Source: Litoribacterium kuwaitense (lineage in GTDB: Bacteria; Bacillota; Bacilli; Bacillales; DSM-28697). From it: a stretch of DNA of 64,000 bases. The notes under the pieces were generated by a model, which was not told where the DNA came from, did not search any database, and saw only the letters and a program-made list of their open reading frames with translations. Below, one piece after another: positions 25,547 through 36,400 of the stretch. The number at the start of each line of letters is the position of its first letter. The stretch's first letter is position 1. The translations under genes and the position numbers were made by a program. The stretch spans positions 1-64,000 of the forward strand of contig NZ_JAALFC010000013.1 in the NCBI RefSeq assembly GCF_011058155.1, given 5' to 3'.

Positions 25547-26641
25547 ATGAGTAGAATTACGATGCCGCAGCTCTTTGCCATTTTCCTCTTAAGCACTGGC
25601 TTGAATAACCACGTCATCGTCATTCCTGTCCTCATTAGAGCTGCTGGAAGAGATGCATGGATTAGCATCTTAATCGGCTACGCACTGATTCTCATTTTGT
25701 CCCCATTGTTTTTATACGTATTGCGACAGTTTCGTGATCAATCTCTGTTTGACTGGTTATCCGAAAATTATTCCGACCGAATAAGTAAACTCATGGCAGC
25801 CTTAATCTCTATTTTCCTTTTTATCGCTGGCTGGATCACATTAAAAGAGACGATCCTCTGGACAAATGAAACGTATTTATTTTATACACCAATGGTCGTA
25901 ATCGCTTTACTCATCTTAGCTTCATCGCTTTACATATCGTTTGGAAAGCTTAATATCATCGCCATTTGTGCCGGCATCCTGCTTCCATTAGTCGTGCTGT
26001 TCGGCGTTTTTGTTGCACTTGGGACGATCCCCGACAAACAATATCAGCTCGTGGCGCCTGTCCTTGTGGAGAACGATTGGTTTGACGTTTTTCATGGAGC
26101 CGTCTATTCGTTTGGTTCGATCATGGAACTGCTGTTTCTCGTCTTACTTCAGCACCAAGTCGTGCAGCAGATCAAATTTAAGCATTTTATTGCCTTATTG
26201 ATCTTTCTAATGATTTTAACGGTAGGACCATTAATTGGGACGATTGCTATTTTTGGAGTGGATGAAGCTGCGAACCTACGCTATCCAGCCTTTTTTCAAT
26301 GGCGAATTGTCGGCATAGGCAATTATTTCAATCACCTTGATTTCTTATCGATTTATCAATGGTTATCAGGCATCTTCATCCGCTTAGCGCTCATTCTATA
26401 TTTAATCACGCATTCTTTTAAAGTCACCGATACAAAAAAGCGTTTCCGAATTCAACTTACCATCGCTATTGTTTATCTGTTATCAATCATGGCGCAAATC
26501 TCGGATGAACAATTTCTCTCTTTTTTATCACGCTATTATTACTTGGGAAGTGGCATCTTTGGCATCAGTTTCGTTCTGCTTCTCTTCGTATTTATAAAAA
26601 TCCCTAAAAGAGGTGAGAACACAAATGGGAAAAACAACTAA
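25547..26641 (+). CDS. GerB-type germinant receptor permease subunit (second operon)
   Basis: B subunit of a GerA-family receptor, 364 residues with about ten membrane segments, in the spore-germination branch of the amino-acid permease superfamily. The start ATG follows GGGGAGGTGAGG. It is first in this operon, unlike the A-B-C order of the first receptor, and its 3-prime end overlaps the A gene by 17 nt. The protein differs clearly from the 5217-6317 subunit, so the operons are old paralogues, not a recent duplication. Confidence 0.91.
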   Translation: MSRITMPQLFAIFLLSTGLNNHVIVIPVLIRAAGRDAWISILIGYALILILSPLFLYVLRQFRDQSLFDWLSENYSDRISKLMAALISIFLFIAGWITLKETILWTNETYLFYTPMVVIALLILASSLYISFGKLNIIAICAGILLPLVVLFGVFVALGTIPDKQYQLVAPVLVENDWFDVFHGAVYSFGSIMELLFLVLLQHQVVQQIKFKHFIALLIFLMILTVGPLIGTIAIFGVDEAANLRYPAFFQWRIVGIGNYFNHLDFLSIYQWLSGIFIRLALILYLITHSFKVTDTKKRFRIQLTIAIVYLLSIMAQISDEQFLSFLSRYYYLGSGIFGISFVLLLFVFIKIPKRGENTNGKNN

Positions 26642-28073
26642 AACGAGAGAGGAATTTATCAAGCATCTGTTTCGCAACAGTTCGGATGTTGTTGTGGAAA
26701 TACATGACATTTTTAATGAGTCAAAAATAAATGAGATGCTCGTCATTTATTGTCAAGGGTTAGCGGACACGAAGATGTTGATGGACAGCATTCTCCCAGA
26801 CATTCAAACGAACTATTATTATCACGGCTTAAAGAGTATGAGAAGCATATCCCCCTCGGAGAAAGTTTTTTCGCAAACGGATGATATGGAGCAAGTGCTC
26901 ACTGAAAAAGTATTTAATGGATTTACCGCGATTATTATCGCTGAATACATTTACTTTTTTAATACGGCGAATCCACCGAAGCGAAATCCTGAGGAGTCAA
27001 ATTCAGAGGTATCTGTCCGTGGGCCAAGAGATGCGTTCGTTGAAGACATTCAATCCAATTTTGCTTTAGTTAGAAAGCGTGTTAAATCAAATTCACTTGT
27101 CACTAAATCCTTTGTCATTGGAAAGCGTAGCCGCACCCAAGTACAATTGGTTTATTTAAGTGATATTCAAGATGAGAAGCTCATCGACGATGTGACTGAA
27201 CGCTTAAATCAAATTGATATTGATTTTTTATCAAGTGATAATCAATTGTTAGGTTTACTTGGACACTCCCATTATTCACTTTTTCCTCTGTTAGAGTCTG
27301 TCTCGAGACCTGACGGCGTCGTGACGAGTTTGTCTAGAGGACGATTTGCCATTTTTATTGACAATGTTCCTAATGTCATTGTTGCACCAAGTAATTTAAG
27401 TCTTTTTTTAAAAACGTCTGAGGACGAGTATACGCCATTTTATTATGCGACGTTTGAAATTCTTCTTCGTCTGACTGGCCTTCTCATTTCCTTATTTCTT
27501 CCTGCCGCCTGGGTCGCCTTGACCTCCTATAACGTTGACCAGATTCCGTTTCAAATGCTGGCTACGATCGCTTCATCCCGGATCGGTATACCTTTTAATT
27601 CGACAATTGAGATTTTAATCATGCTCGGCTTATTCGAGCTCTTTCGTGAAGCGGGCGTCCGATTACCTAAGCCAGTCGGACAAACGGTCGCTGTCGTTGG
27701 CGGGCTCATTGTTGGTGACGCAGCGATTAGAGCTGGTTTGACCTCCCCGACAATGCTCGTCATTACAGCAATTACCGTTGTCGCTACGTTTACCCTCGGC
27801 AACCAAGCACTGTTTGGGACCGTCTCTATCATTCGAGTGGTGTCGTTACTGTTTGCTTCTGTCTTAGGGATGTTCGGCTTTTTAATTAGCGTGTTTTTGA
27901 CACTAGGGTATTTAGCAAAGCTCGAGTCCTTTGGTATTCCTTACTTAAGCCCTGTTTCTCCATTTGTCCGTGCCGATTTCGTAAAGGCGTTTACTAAACC
28001 TCCTGTGGTTAAGCAAAACAAACGTGCCGCTATTTTGCATCCAAAAGACGGCGACAGACAAGGTGAAGAATGA
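26625..28073 (+). CDS. GerA-type germinant receptor A subunit (second operon)
   Basis: A subunit, 482 residues from ATG 26625 (AGAGGTGAG upstream; a GTG at 26613 lies inside that site). The N-terminal hydrophilic half has VRGPRDAFVEDIQSN and the membrane half has GVRLPKPVGQTVAVVGG, both family signatures shared with the first operon. It overlaps gerB by 17 nt and gerC by 4 nt (ATGA), so all three subunits are translationally coupled. Confidence 0.94.
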   Translation: MGKTTKTREEFIKHLFRNSSDVVVEIHDIFNESKINEMLVIYCQGLADTKMLMDSILPDIQTNYYYHGLKSMRSISPSEKVFSQTDDMEQVLTEKVFNGFTAIIIAEYIYFFNTANPPKRNPEESNSEVSVRGPRDAFVEDIQSNFALVRKRVKSNSLVTKSFVIGKRSRTQVQLVYLSDIQDEKLIDDVTERLNQIDIDFLSSDNQLLGLLGHSHYSLFPLLESVSRPDGVVTSLSRGRFAIFIDNVPNVIVAPSNLSLFLKTSEDEYTPFYYATFEILLRLTGLLISLFLPAAWVALTSYNVDQIPFQMLATIASSRIGIPFNSTIEILIMLGLFELFREAGVRLPKPVGQTVAVVGGLIVGDAAIRAGLTSPTMLVITAITVVATFTLGNQALFGTVSIIRVVSLLFASVLGMFGFLISVFLTLGYLAKLESFGIPYLSPVSPFVRADFVKAFTKPPVVKQNKRAAILHPKDGDRQGEE

Positions 28074-29206
28074 TGAAACCTCTCAAAATTGTACTATTTT
28101 GCAGCTGTTTACTTTTCATATTAACAGGTTGCTGGGACGCTAAGGAGATTGGCGAAGTGAATTATGTCACTGCCTTAGGCGTTGATTACGCTGATGAACA
28201 ATATATCATTTACGCACAAGTACTGGACTTTTCCAGTGTAGCCAAACAGGAGACTGGAAAAGCAGCGCAAGCCTCGCCTGTTTTCATTGGCAAAGGCACG
28301 GGTTCAACCGTTCATCATGCCATTGATGAATTAACACGAACATCCCAACAACCGATGAATTGGTCACATGTCGCTGCCATTGTCTATTCAGATAATCTCT
28401 TAAAAGCTGGTATGAATCAAGTCCAGGAGTCACTACAAAAAGATGGTCAATTGCGCTACACATCATGGATGTTTGGCACAAAAGACCCTATCGAAGAGAT
28501 ATTGAGCGTCACAGGCTTTTTCCAACTCCCGCCTGTTTATACGATGATCTACAAACCGATGGACATATTTATCGAAAATTCGTATGTCAAACCGCTTCGC
28601 ATGCATTCATTTGTTGCGAGCTATAATGAGCCTGGCGGGTCTGCTTTGCTTCCCTCCATTCGTATCAATACAAAAAGTTGGCAAGAAGCGCAAAAACAAA
28701 CTGAACCAAAAAAAACGTATGAAATCAATGGCGCGTTTCCGGTGTACCATGGTAAAAGCGAGGAGATGTTAACTTATCAAGATTTGCTAGGACTCCGTTG
28801 GGTAGAAAATACAGCGAGAAATACGTCCGCTCCTATTGTCCAAGACGATGAGAACATCGGCTCTGTAGATGTCTTTGATCCTTCAGCAACATTTGAAGTC
28901 ATCAAAAAAGATGGTGATTTTCGTTTTAATATTGCAGTAAAAGCTAAAGGATCGCTAACCGACATTAATCACCCTTTACCTACAAACGACATCGAAAAGC
29001 TTGTCGAAGCCCAAATCGAAACAGAAATACGCCAAACGTTTTTGCACAGCCTTGAGAAAAAAGCGGACGTGTATAATTTAAGAAACAAGCTCTTTCGAAA
29101 TGGCGTACCACCGGAACAATTAGATGAGCATACCATTACTGCAGATGCACTTGATACGATTTCAGTTGAATTTTATTTAGAAACGAAAGGGGTGACAGAC
29201 CGATAA
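28070..29206 (+). CDS. GerC-type germinant receptor lipoprotein (second operon)
   Basis: C subunit, 378 residues. The signal peptide ends at the lipobox ILTGC, followed by WDAKEIGEVNYVTALGVDY, the Ger(x)C hallmark. AGGTGAAG precedes the ATG at 28070, which overlaps the A-subunit stop. Last gene of the B-A-C operon; a hairpin follows at 29238. It probably sits on the outer leaflet of the spore inner membrane with the other subunits. Confidence 0.93.
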   Translation: MMKPLKIVLFCSCLLFILTGCWDAKEIGEVNYVTALGVDYADEQYIIYAQVLDFSSVAKQETGKAAQASPVFIGKGTGSTVHHAIDELTRTSQQPMNWSHVAAIVYSDNLLKAGMNQVQESLQKDGQLRYTSWMFGTKDPIEEILSVTGFFQLPPVYTMIYKPMDIFIENSYVKPLRMHSFVASYNEPGGSALLPSIRINTKSWQEAQKQTEPKKTYEINGAFPVYHGKSEEMLTYQDLLGLRWVENTARNTSAPIVQDDENIGSVDVFDPSATFEVIKKDGDFRFNIAVKAKGSLTDINHPLPTNDIEKLVEAQIETEIRQTFLHSLEKKADVYNLRNKLFRNGVPPEQLDEHTITADALDTISVEFYLETKGVTDR

Positions 29207-29237
29207 AGATCAGTAGCCTAGCACGGTCTGGTATTTA

Positions 29238-29278
29238 AACAAAGCATCCGTTTCACACTACGTGAACGGATGCTTTGT
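29238..29278. terminator. bidirectional terminator between gerC and the S-layer gene
   Basis: ACAAAGCATCCGTT-CAC pairs with GTGAACGGATGCTTTGT (one bulged base, 5-nt loop). T-rich flanks are modest on both sides. It lies between two convergent genes and probably serves both. Confidence 0.7.
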
Positions 29279-29375
29279 CGATAAACACGCTTGTTCGGTG
29301 CTGTCATTTCACCTGTGGAGAAAGTCTAACATCACTTTGACTTCACACTGACGAACAGACGCTGTTCTCTTTTCT

Positions 29376-32300
29376 TTATTTTGTGATGAAACGAGCTTGT
29401 TCTAACAGCTGAACAATCATCTGGACAGCTTCTGCACGCGTCATCGTCGCTTCTGGTTTAAAGGTGAAATCTTCGTATCCATGGACAATATCTAACGAAG
29501 ATAAGGTGTTAATCGCTTGTTGCGTAGCATCGGTCAGATGATTTACGTCTGTAAAGGAACGCTCTGTTTGTCCCTCTTCTGGCATCTCCATTGATATGAA
29601 ATCAATCACATTGGCAAGAATGACAGCTGCTTCGTCACGAGTGATTTCTTCATCTGCCTGGAACAATCCTTGGCGATCGCCTTGAAGAATTCTCTCCTCT
29701 ATCAGTGCTTGCAACGCGCCTCTGTACCAATCATCTTTTTCAACATCCGAAAATGTCTGCGCATCCGAGCTCTCCATACCTAGCCCTAAACTTCTGGCAA
29801 CGATCGTAGTAAACTCTCCCCGTGTAATCGTATTTTCCGGTTTAAAGCTCCCATCTTTATACCCTTTCACAATGAGCTTATTGCCAAGTAAGTGTGCAGT
29901 ATCTTCCGCCCAGTGACCATCCATATCTGTAAAGGCAACCTCATGTCGAATAACTGCGTACGACCCATCTCCCCGGTGCTTCAAGATAGCGATATTCTCT
30001 CCATCGACGTTAGCAAAGACTGTAGGGACGGGTGAGATTGTACCATCGTCATGGACGATCACCCCAACAGCTTGGTGACCCGATAACAATGGATCGACAG
30101 CAAACGCCCGATCCGTATACGAGGAACTAAAAGGTTCGACGTTAAATGTTTGCTCACCAGTGGAAATGGCAGCGGTAAACTCAAACACCGGTGTTGCTAA
30201 TGTTGTTTTCCAATCTTGGCCTGCGAATGCCCATGACTCTTCAATATGCACTTCCACTTGCGCATCAAGCGCTGCTTCTTCACTAACACCTAATTGCTGC
30301 GCGAGATCGGCAACATTCAGAGCATCTGCCCGAACAGAATACTCTACATCGCCAGCTTTAATGATAAACACATGGTCTTCATTGTGCGCAAGAGCAGTGC
30401 CAATATCACGTACTGTGAGCAACACCTTTGCACGATTATCTTTGAGTTCCACTGGAATCACAAACGCACGTGCCTCTTCAGAATCAGTCAGTTGCTCAAG
30501 CAGTGCTTCGCTGTCGAGTGTAACAACTGCTCCCTCATCAGCATTTTCACTGCTCACAATCACTTTAGGATTGACAACAACTACGTTTTGTACTGGCGTG
30601 ATCGGCTTTATCAACGGTACTTCGTTTTTTTCGTCTTCATTTTCCTCTTGAATCTCTTCTCTGTCCTTTGGCTCTTCTTTTTCTTCCTTAGGACCTTCGT
30701 AGCGTGAGCCGCCACCCGTTCTTTCCTTTTCAGCACGGGTCACAGTAATGGTGTACTCTTTTTCGGTCCCATCCTCTGCCGTCACTGTAATCGCTACTGT
30801 ATTTTCTCCTTCTTCTAATTCAATGGCCGATGAAGGAAACCCATTTTCTACAGTCGTACCATTAATGTCTACTGTAGCCATGCCTTGATCGACAGTGGGC
30901 GTCACAGTAAGTTGACTGACGTCGTATTCGACCTCTAGTGAATAATCTGTCGTGTCCGGTGAAAAGTCAGGCGTCAGCATGCCCGCACTAAGGTCCAATG
31001 CCCTTAAATTCGCATTTTCGGACAACACAGTCACCTTACCAGCATTAAACGTCGCTTCCAATTCTTCGTCATTTTCATCGATCAGTTCAGAGGAAGCAAA
31101 ATCGATAGGAAGATCTCCTTCGCCTTCCGCAATCTCAAAGTCCACTGTAAATAATTCACCGAGCTCCGTAAGACTCTCGTCAAATTGGCCGTTAATCACA
31201 TGTTCATTAACGTCAAAGCTTGTCGCTCCACTTTGATCTTTCACTTCAATCAACGTCAGCGCATTCGGATCATAATCTAATTCAATCGTGTATGCTTGGA
31301 TTCCTGATGTAGAAGCGTCAAGTTTGACCGGAATCTCAACGGTGTCACCTATTTTGCCCGTCACATGACCTGCACTGACGGACACCTTTCCTTGACGGAA
31401 CACGTCAATGGTATATGTCTTTGTCGTGTCATCTTCTGCCGAAACAACGACTTCTATCGTATTCGTACCAACATCTAACTCGATATCACCTGACGACTGA
31501 CCACTCTCTACGTCTTGATCATCAACTGTAACCTCTGCCTTGTCGTCTGCTACCGTTGGTGTAACAGAAATCTCCGTTACTTCATTTGCCACGCTTGCCG
31601 TATAATTCGTTTTTTCAGACGCAAAATCTTCATTCAGTTCACCTTGACTCAACGTAACATCGCTTAAAAACGCATTGTTGGAAGGAATGACTTCAGTTGT
31701 GGCACTCGCTGCCTCTTCTCCCGTACCATTCTCATTTTTTGGAACAACTTTGACTAAAATCACTTTGCCTATATCAGAAGCTTTGATCGTATACGTATTC
31801 TTCGGTGAAGCTGGCTGTACTTCTGTTTCATTCTCTCCTTCATGATCATAGCTAAAAAAGGCATACGTCGTCCCTGATTCTTCATCACCATCTTCATCTT
31901 GATAACCAGAGGTTGCTGTTAACTTTTCACCGACTCGTGCCGTTCCTGTTAGCGACGGAGAGGCGGTTGGTAATGCATCTTCGTGTAGTTCACCTTGCAA
32001 ATACTGATACAAACTTTGATTTTCCAATGTTAGAATATCTAACTTTCCATCACTGTTAATATCATAGAGCATCAGCTGCGTCGGCCAGTGAGAAAACGTT
32101 TCTAAAGATTGATCTGGTGTCTCATTGAACGTTTCTGCGCCTTGGTTTAAGTAGATATCAATTTTTTGTGACAATAGGACAATATCAAGTAAGCCATCGT
32201 TATTAACATCTCCAACTTGGATACCTCGATAGATCAAGCTATCTTTACGTAATGTCTTTCTATCAAAACCATCGTTAGCGCTATTTCTTGTAAACAAGAT

Positions 32301-33218
32301 CACTTCGCTTTCAGACTGGCCGTTATCATTTCTGACAAGTACAAAATCATCGTATCCATCTTGATTAAAATCGCCGACAGAAACATACAAAGCCCTAAAA
32401 GAAGACCCGTCATGCGGAATCCTTTCTTGCTCAAATGTTCCGTCACCATTCCCTAATCCAACGGTATAATAATGGCCCTCATCAGGATAAGGAGCATAAT
32501 TGGCAATAAAATCAAGATGACCATCCTCATTAAAATCGCCGACATCAACACTGTTATTTCCAATATTAGACTTATTATCAATGCTGGTGTTTTGTATAGA
32601 AGAAAACTTAACTTGATCCTCTGTGCTTCCATTGACTCCTAACAGTACTCCGGAGTTCGTAAACCAAAGTACATCAGGCTTTCCATCATTCGTGAAATCT
32701 CCTGATACGATGCCTTTCCCATAAAAAGAAGAATTGTTCAACTCAAATGTCGAGCCAACCCGATCTAGCCGACTGTCAGTAGGATTCCATTGATAAACAT
32801 AATTCCCACCATTCGGTCCTGCTGTAACTAAATCTAAATAACCGTCTTCGTTTAAATCTACAAATTCCGTTCCATAAAATGACTGTTCCTCTCGAGCAGA
32901 AGGCGATTGATCGCTTTTCTCTTCTCCTACATCCCGTAAAAGCTTTAATTGAGTCTCCGTTTTGTAAGGATCTCGATCCACCACATGGATTTCTTGACCA
33001 AACACATGTACGCCGTCTTTATCCTTACCAATGGACACTGCAGGTATTGACCCGATAGCTTCCTCCGATACTTTAGTACCTTCCTCAAAGAAAATCGTTG
33101 GTCTGTCTTCTGCATATGCGTTAGGTTGCTCTCCGACAATGCCAAAGCCTGATATGACTAGTATACAAACGAGCACCCTATACATGAGTCGGCGACCTCT
33201 TCCTTTCTTACGATTCAT
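29376..33218 (-). CDS. S-layer-anchored protein with FG-GAP, cadherin-like, cohesin and SLH domains
   Basis: A 1280-residue exported protein. A signal peptide (about 1-36, ending YAEDRP) leads to six FG-GAP/VCBS-type repeats (118-400) with calcium-loop motifs such as DLNEDGYLD, DFTNDGKPD and DVNNDGLLD, likely a beta-propeller. Next come a linker domain (415-512), a cadherin-like beta-sandwich (515-608), a cohesin-like domain (610-731) and a second cadherin-like domain (735-830). An acidic, probably disordered linker (830-868) and an unassigned domain (870-1090) follow. Three SLH repeats (1095-1145, 1155-1210, 1221-1272) anchor it to pyruvylated wall polymer. It may bind sugars, proteins or a surface ligand. 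No enzyme domain was seen. The kinase/regulator pair next door and a shared 15-bp motif suggest regulated expression. Confidence 0.9.
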   Translation of the reverse strand: MNRKKGRGRRLMYRVLVCILVISGFGIVGEQPNAYAEDRPTIFFEEGTKVSEEAIGSIPAVSIGKDKDGVHVFGQEIHVVDRDPYKTETQLKLLRDVGEEKSDQSPSAREEQSFYGTEFVDLNEDGYLDLVTAGPNGGNYVYQWNPTDSRLDRVGSTFELNNSSFYGKGIVSGDFTNDGKPDVLWFTNSGVLLGVNGSTEDQVKFSSIQNTSIDNKSNIGNNSVDVGDFNEDGHLDFIANYAPYPDEGHYYTVGLGNGDGTFEQERIPHDGSSFRALYVSVGDFNQDGYDDFVLVRNDNGQSESEVILFTRNSANDGFDRKTLRKDSLIYRGIQVGDVNNDGLLDIVLLSQKIDIYLNQGAETFNETPDQSLETFSHWPTQLMLYDINSDGKLDILTLENQSLYQYLQGELHEDALPTASPSLTGTARVGEKLTATSGYQDEDGDEESGTTYAFFSYDHEGENETEVQPASPKNTYTIKASDIGKVILVKVVPKNENGTGEEAASATTEVIPSNNAFLSDVTLSQGELNEDFASEKTNYTASVANEVTEISVTPTVADDKAEVTVDDQDVESGQSSGDIELDVGTNTIEVVVSAEDDTTKTYTIDVFRQGKVSVSAGHVTGKIGDTVEIPVKLDASTSGIQAYTIELDYDPNALTLIEVKDQSGATSFDVNEHVINGQFDESLTELGELFTVDFEIAEGEGDLPIDFASSELIDENDEELEATFNAGKVTVLSENANLRALDLSAGMLTPDFSPDTTDYSLEVEYDVSQLTVTPTVDQGMATVDINGTTVENGFPSSAIELEEGENTVAITVTAEDGTEKEYTITVTRAEKERTGGGSRYEGPKEEKEEPKDREEIQEENEDEKNEVPLIKPITPVQNVVVVNPKVIVSSENADEGAVVTLDSEALLEQLTDSEEARAFVIPVELKDNRAKVLLTVRDIGTALAHNEDHVFIIKAGDVEYSVRADALNVADLAQQLGVSEEAALDAQVEVHIEESWAFAGQDWKTTLATPVFEFTAAISTGEQTFNVEPFSSSYTDRAFAVDPLLSGHQAVGVIVHDDGTISPVPTVFANVDGENIAILKHRGDGSYAVIRHEVAFTDMDGHWAEDTAHLLGNKLIVKGYKDGSFKPENTITRGEFTTIVARSLGLGMESSDAQTFSDVEKDDWYRGALQALIEERILQGDRQGLFQADEEITRDEAAVILANVIDFISMEMPEEGQTERSFTDVNHLTDATQQAINTLSSLDIVHGYEDFTFKPEATMTRAEAVQMIVQLLEQARFITK

Positions 33219-33265
33219 CCCATCACCTCTTCATTTTTTGTAGCTAAATTATACTAAAATCCTTC

Positions 33266-33280
33266 TTAACAAAAACTTAA
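33266..33280. repeat. 15-bp motif upstream of the S-layer gene, copy 1
   Basis: TTAACAAAAACTTAA, 48 nt before the start of the 1280-residue S-layer protein. The identical 15-mer recurs at 37822-37836 before the response regulator. It is imperfectly dyad-like (TTAA at both ends) and AT-rich, so chance is possible. Confidence 0.5.
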
Positions 33281-33296
33281 CGAGGGAAAAAAGACC

Positions 33297-33327
33297 TATA
33301 AAAAGGGAAGATTTGATGAGCTTCCCT
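33297..33327 (-). terminator. terminator after the hybrid kinase gene
   Basis: On the minus strand AGGGAAG and CTTCCCT pair around a 10-nt loop and run into TTTTT. It lies about 145 nt after the kinase stop and before the S-layer gene promoter, so the S-layer gene is a separate transcript. Confidence 0.65.
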
Positions 33328-33470
33328 ACAGAGTAAAGAACAAGTTTAATCTAGATTTTTTCTACATCTTTTTAGTTGTCAACCTAAAAACTTTCTCTAT
33401 TCTTCATCCTATTACCCAACATTCGGCCCCTCGTGACTGCTCACTGATTTCGTTGCTCGTACAAGGCGGA

Positions 33471-36400
33471 TCAATCTGTATTGTTTCCCCGGTTCCTACG
33501 CTTCGGAAACGTAAGCGTCACTATCGTACCTACGCCTGGCTCACTCTTTATCATTATAGCTCCCCCAATGATATGCCCCATTCGCTGTTGGATATTTTTC
33601 AGTCCAACGCTTTCTCCACAATGTTCTCCTTGTAATAAAGCCTGGAGCTTTTCTTTAGACATCCCTGCACCATTATCTTCAATGACAATTTGGACATGGC
33701 CATTATCCTCTACAATGGACAATGTCACTATGCCTCCTTCTGCCTGCTTAAGAATCCCGTGACGAATGGCATTTTCTACGAGTGGCTGAATCATCAACGG
33801 CGGAATATCGAGAGAAAAACCTTCGGGAATATCTTTGACAAACGCAATTTTTCGCTGAAAACGTGCTTTTTCAATTTCGATATATGCCTGAACGAGCACC
33901 ATTTCCTTTTCAAAAGGAATGAGTTGATCTGTATTCGCAAACTGAAAGCTGCCGCGTAAATAATCGGCCAAATAAGCAATCACATCCCTTGCTTTATCAA
34001 TATCTGTATAACTTAATGAGGAGATCGTATTAAACACGTTGAATAAAAAGTGTGGTTTAATTTGCGATTGTAAAAAAGCCACTTCAAAATCGATCGCTAT
34101 TTGCGCAGAATACTTCATCATCAGTAGATTTTCCACTCGTGCTAATATTTCTGAGACATCAAAGGGTTTTGGTAAAAAGTCATTTGCGCCAGCTTGAAAC
34201 GAGGCAAGCTTTTCTTCTGTATGATGGCTGGCTGTCACCATTAAAATCGGTAACTCAATACTTTTATATTGTCGACGAACGTGTGTGCAGACGTCATAGC
34301 CGGACATCCCTGACATCATTAAATCTAAGATGATAAGATCAACTTTTATTTCTTGAACGATCTCAAGTGCTTCAACTCCGCTTTTTACTGCGATAACTTT
34401 ATATTGTTCAGACTCCAATAAGTCAATAAGCACTTTTAAATTCGCAAAACGGTCATCGACAACTAAAATGGTAAACCTTCCTGTTAGTTTTGAAATATAG
34501 GGGGTTTTAAAGAGCATTTCACGTCCATCATCTTCATCAACAGCAGCCGTTTGTAAAGGGGAAACTGGCTGTTCTTTAGTCATCGGAAGGATGCATGTAA
34601 AGGTAGAGCCCTGTCCTTCGACCGAGGTGACCTCAATGCGACCACCTTGAAGATTCGCCAACTGTTGCACGATGCTTAGACCTAACCCTGCTCCTTCCTC
34701 GTCATGAAACTGCTGAAAAGGAGAGAAAATATTGCTTAACTGTTCTTTAGTCATGCCTATTCCCGTATCAGTAACAGAAACTTCCACCATCCCGTCCCGA
34801 ACAACAGCAGCCAATGTCACCTGACCACGTTCAGTGTATTTTAATGCATTATCGATCAAATTACTGATCATTTGGCGAAAACGAACTTCATCGGCATAAA
34901 CATACGGAAGATCGTTTGGAATTTGCTTGATCATTTGAATTCCCTGTTCTTTCGACTGAAAAGAAAACATTTTGATTAAAAGGGAAACAGTACTATCAAC
35001 GTCAACTGCCACCGGGGTGACCTTCATTTCTCCTTGCTTTATCTTTTCCAAATCAAGAATGTCATTCACAAGACGAGACAGCCGTTTGGCGATTCCAGAC
35101 ATTAACGAGAGATTGTCTTTTTGGTCTGGTGTTAAGCGGTCTTGTGACTCGTGTATCATGACTTGAGAAATGTTTTGAATTGCATGAAGAGGCGTCTTAA
35201 ACTCGTGTGACGTTTTAGCTAAAAATTCGTCTTTGAATTGATCTGCTTTGATCAACTCTTTCGACAATGAGTCCACTTTTTTGAACGCATTAGAAAAGCG
35301 GAGCGAAAGCAATAAAGCTAACATGAGCACGAATATAATGACTTCTATTGGAAAATAACTTCCCATCACCTTGCCATACATATTAAACATTTGAATCATT
35401 GTATACATGCTCATCATCGTTACAGCAATGATTAAAAACCACGTACCTTCTTCCTTCTCCAAAGCCGCCAAAATAAAAACATACGTAAAGTATATAGATG
35501 TACATAGAACGTAAATAAAATTAAAGATATGGATTTCAATCGGTATATAAGTTGGAAAGGCGACTTGATATAATAAATAGATCATTCCTATGATTGCACC
35601 AAAATAGACAAAGCTTTTTGAAATCAGCGATTGAAAGGCATGGTAAAGATAGAAATACAAAGCAATATATCCGACTAAGGCAGACGAATATTGCATTTTC
35701 AATAGAAGATCATATGGGATATCAGGAAAGATAAAATAAATAACCTTTTCACCGTGAAGCGAGGAAAACAACCCATAGCCAAAACAATAGATCGAAAGAA
35801 GGATGAGCGAGTGATCATCTTTTCTTTGAAAATACAGCCCTAATAAATAGAGACCCATAATAAATAACGCTGTAATTAGCACAAAATCGTGCATGAGCGA
35901 GTGATCACGAAGCTGAGAAATCTGAGCGTCCGTCCCAAAATAAATGGGACTTGCAATGCCTCCACCAACCATATAGTGATAGTTGGCTACTTGAACAACA
36001 ATTTCATTCATTCCCTTTTGCAAAGGAAAATACGTCACATAGGGGGTGTTTTCGGGCGTGTACTGCCATTTATCTTCATCGGGGCTCCCGCTCTGCCCCA
36101 CCTGTGCGCCATTGACATATATTTTATTAGACATACGAATGGCATTCGTCTTAAGCCCATATAATTGTTCATCATTTTGAATGTTCACCTGCAATCGATA
36201 GGTCGCTTTTCCGAAATGATCAAGTGACGCATCCTGATCTGTAGACCACATATGAGGAACATACGTAAATGAAGGTGTTGGCTCACCATGCGCCTGTACA
36301 AAATCGATCGGGGTGAATAGCTGATTCGGGTAAAATTCCCACGTTCCTTTTAAGGGAAACGGCCCAGCTTCTTCAATATTCGTTGATGACACATCAAAAA

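Noticed and set aside
30160-30651. Serine- and alanine-rich 163-codon plus-strand frame
   Set aside because: Antisense of the acidic S-layer protein; composition is the mirror of that gene.
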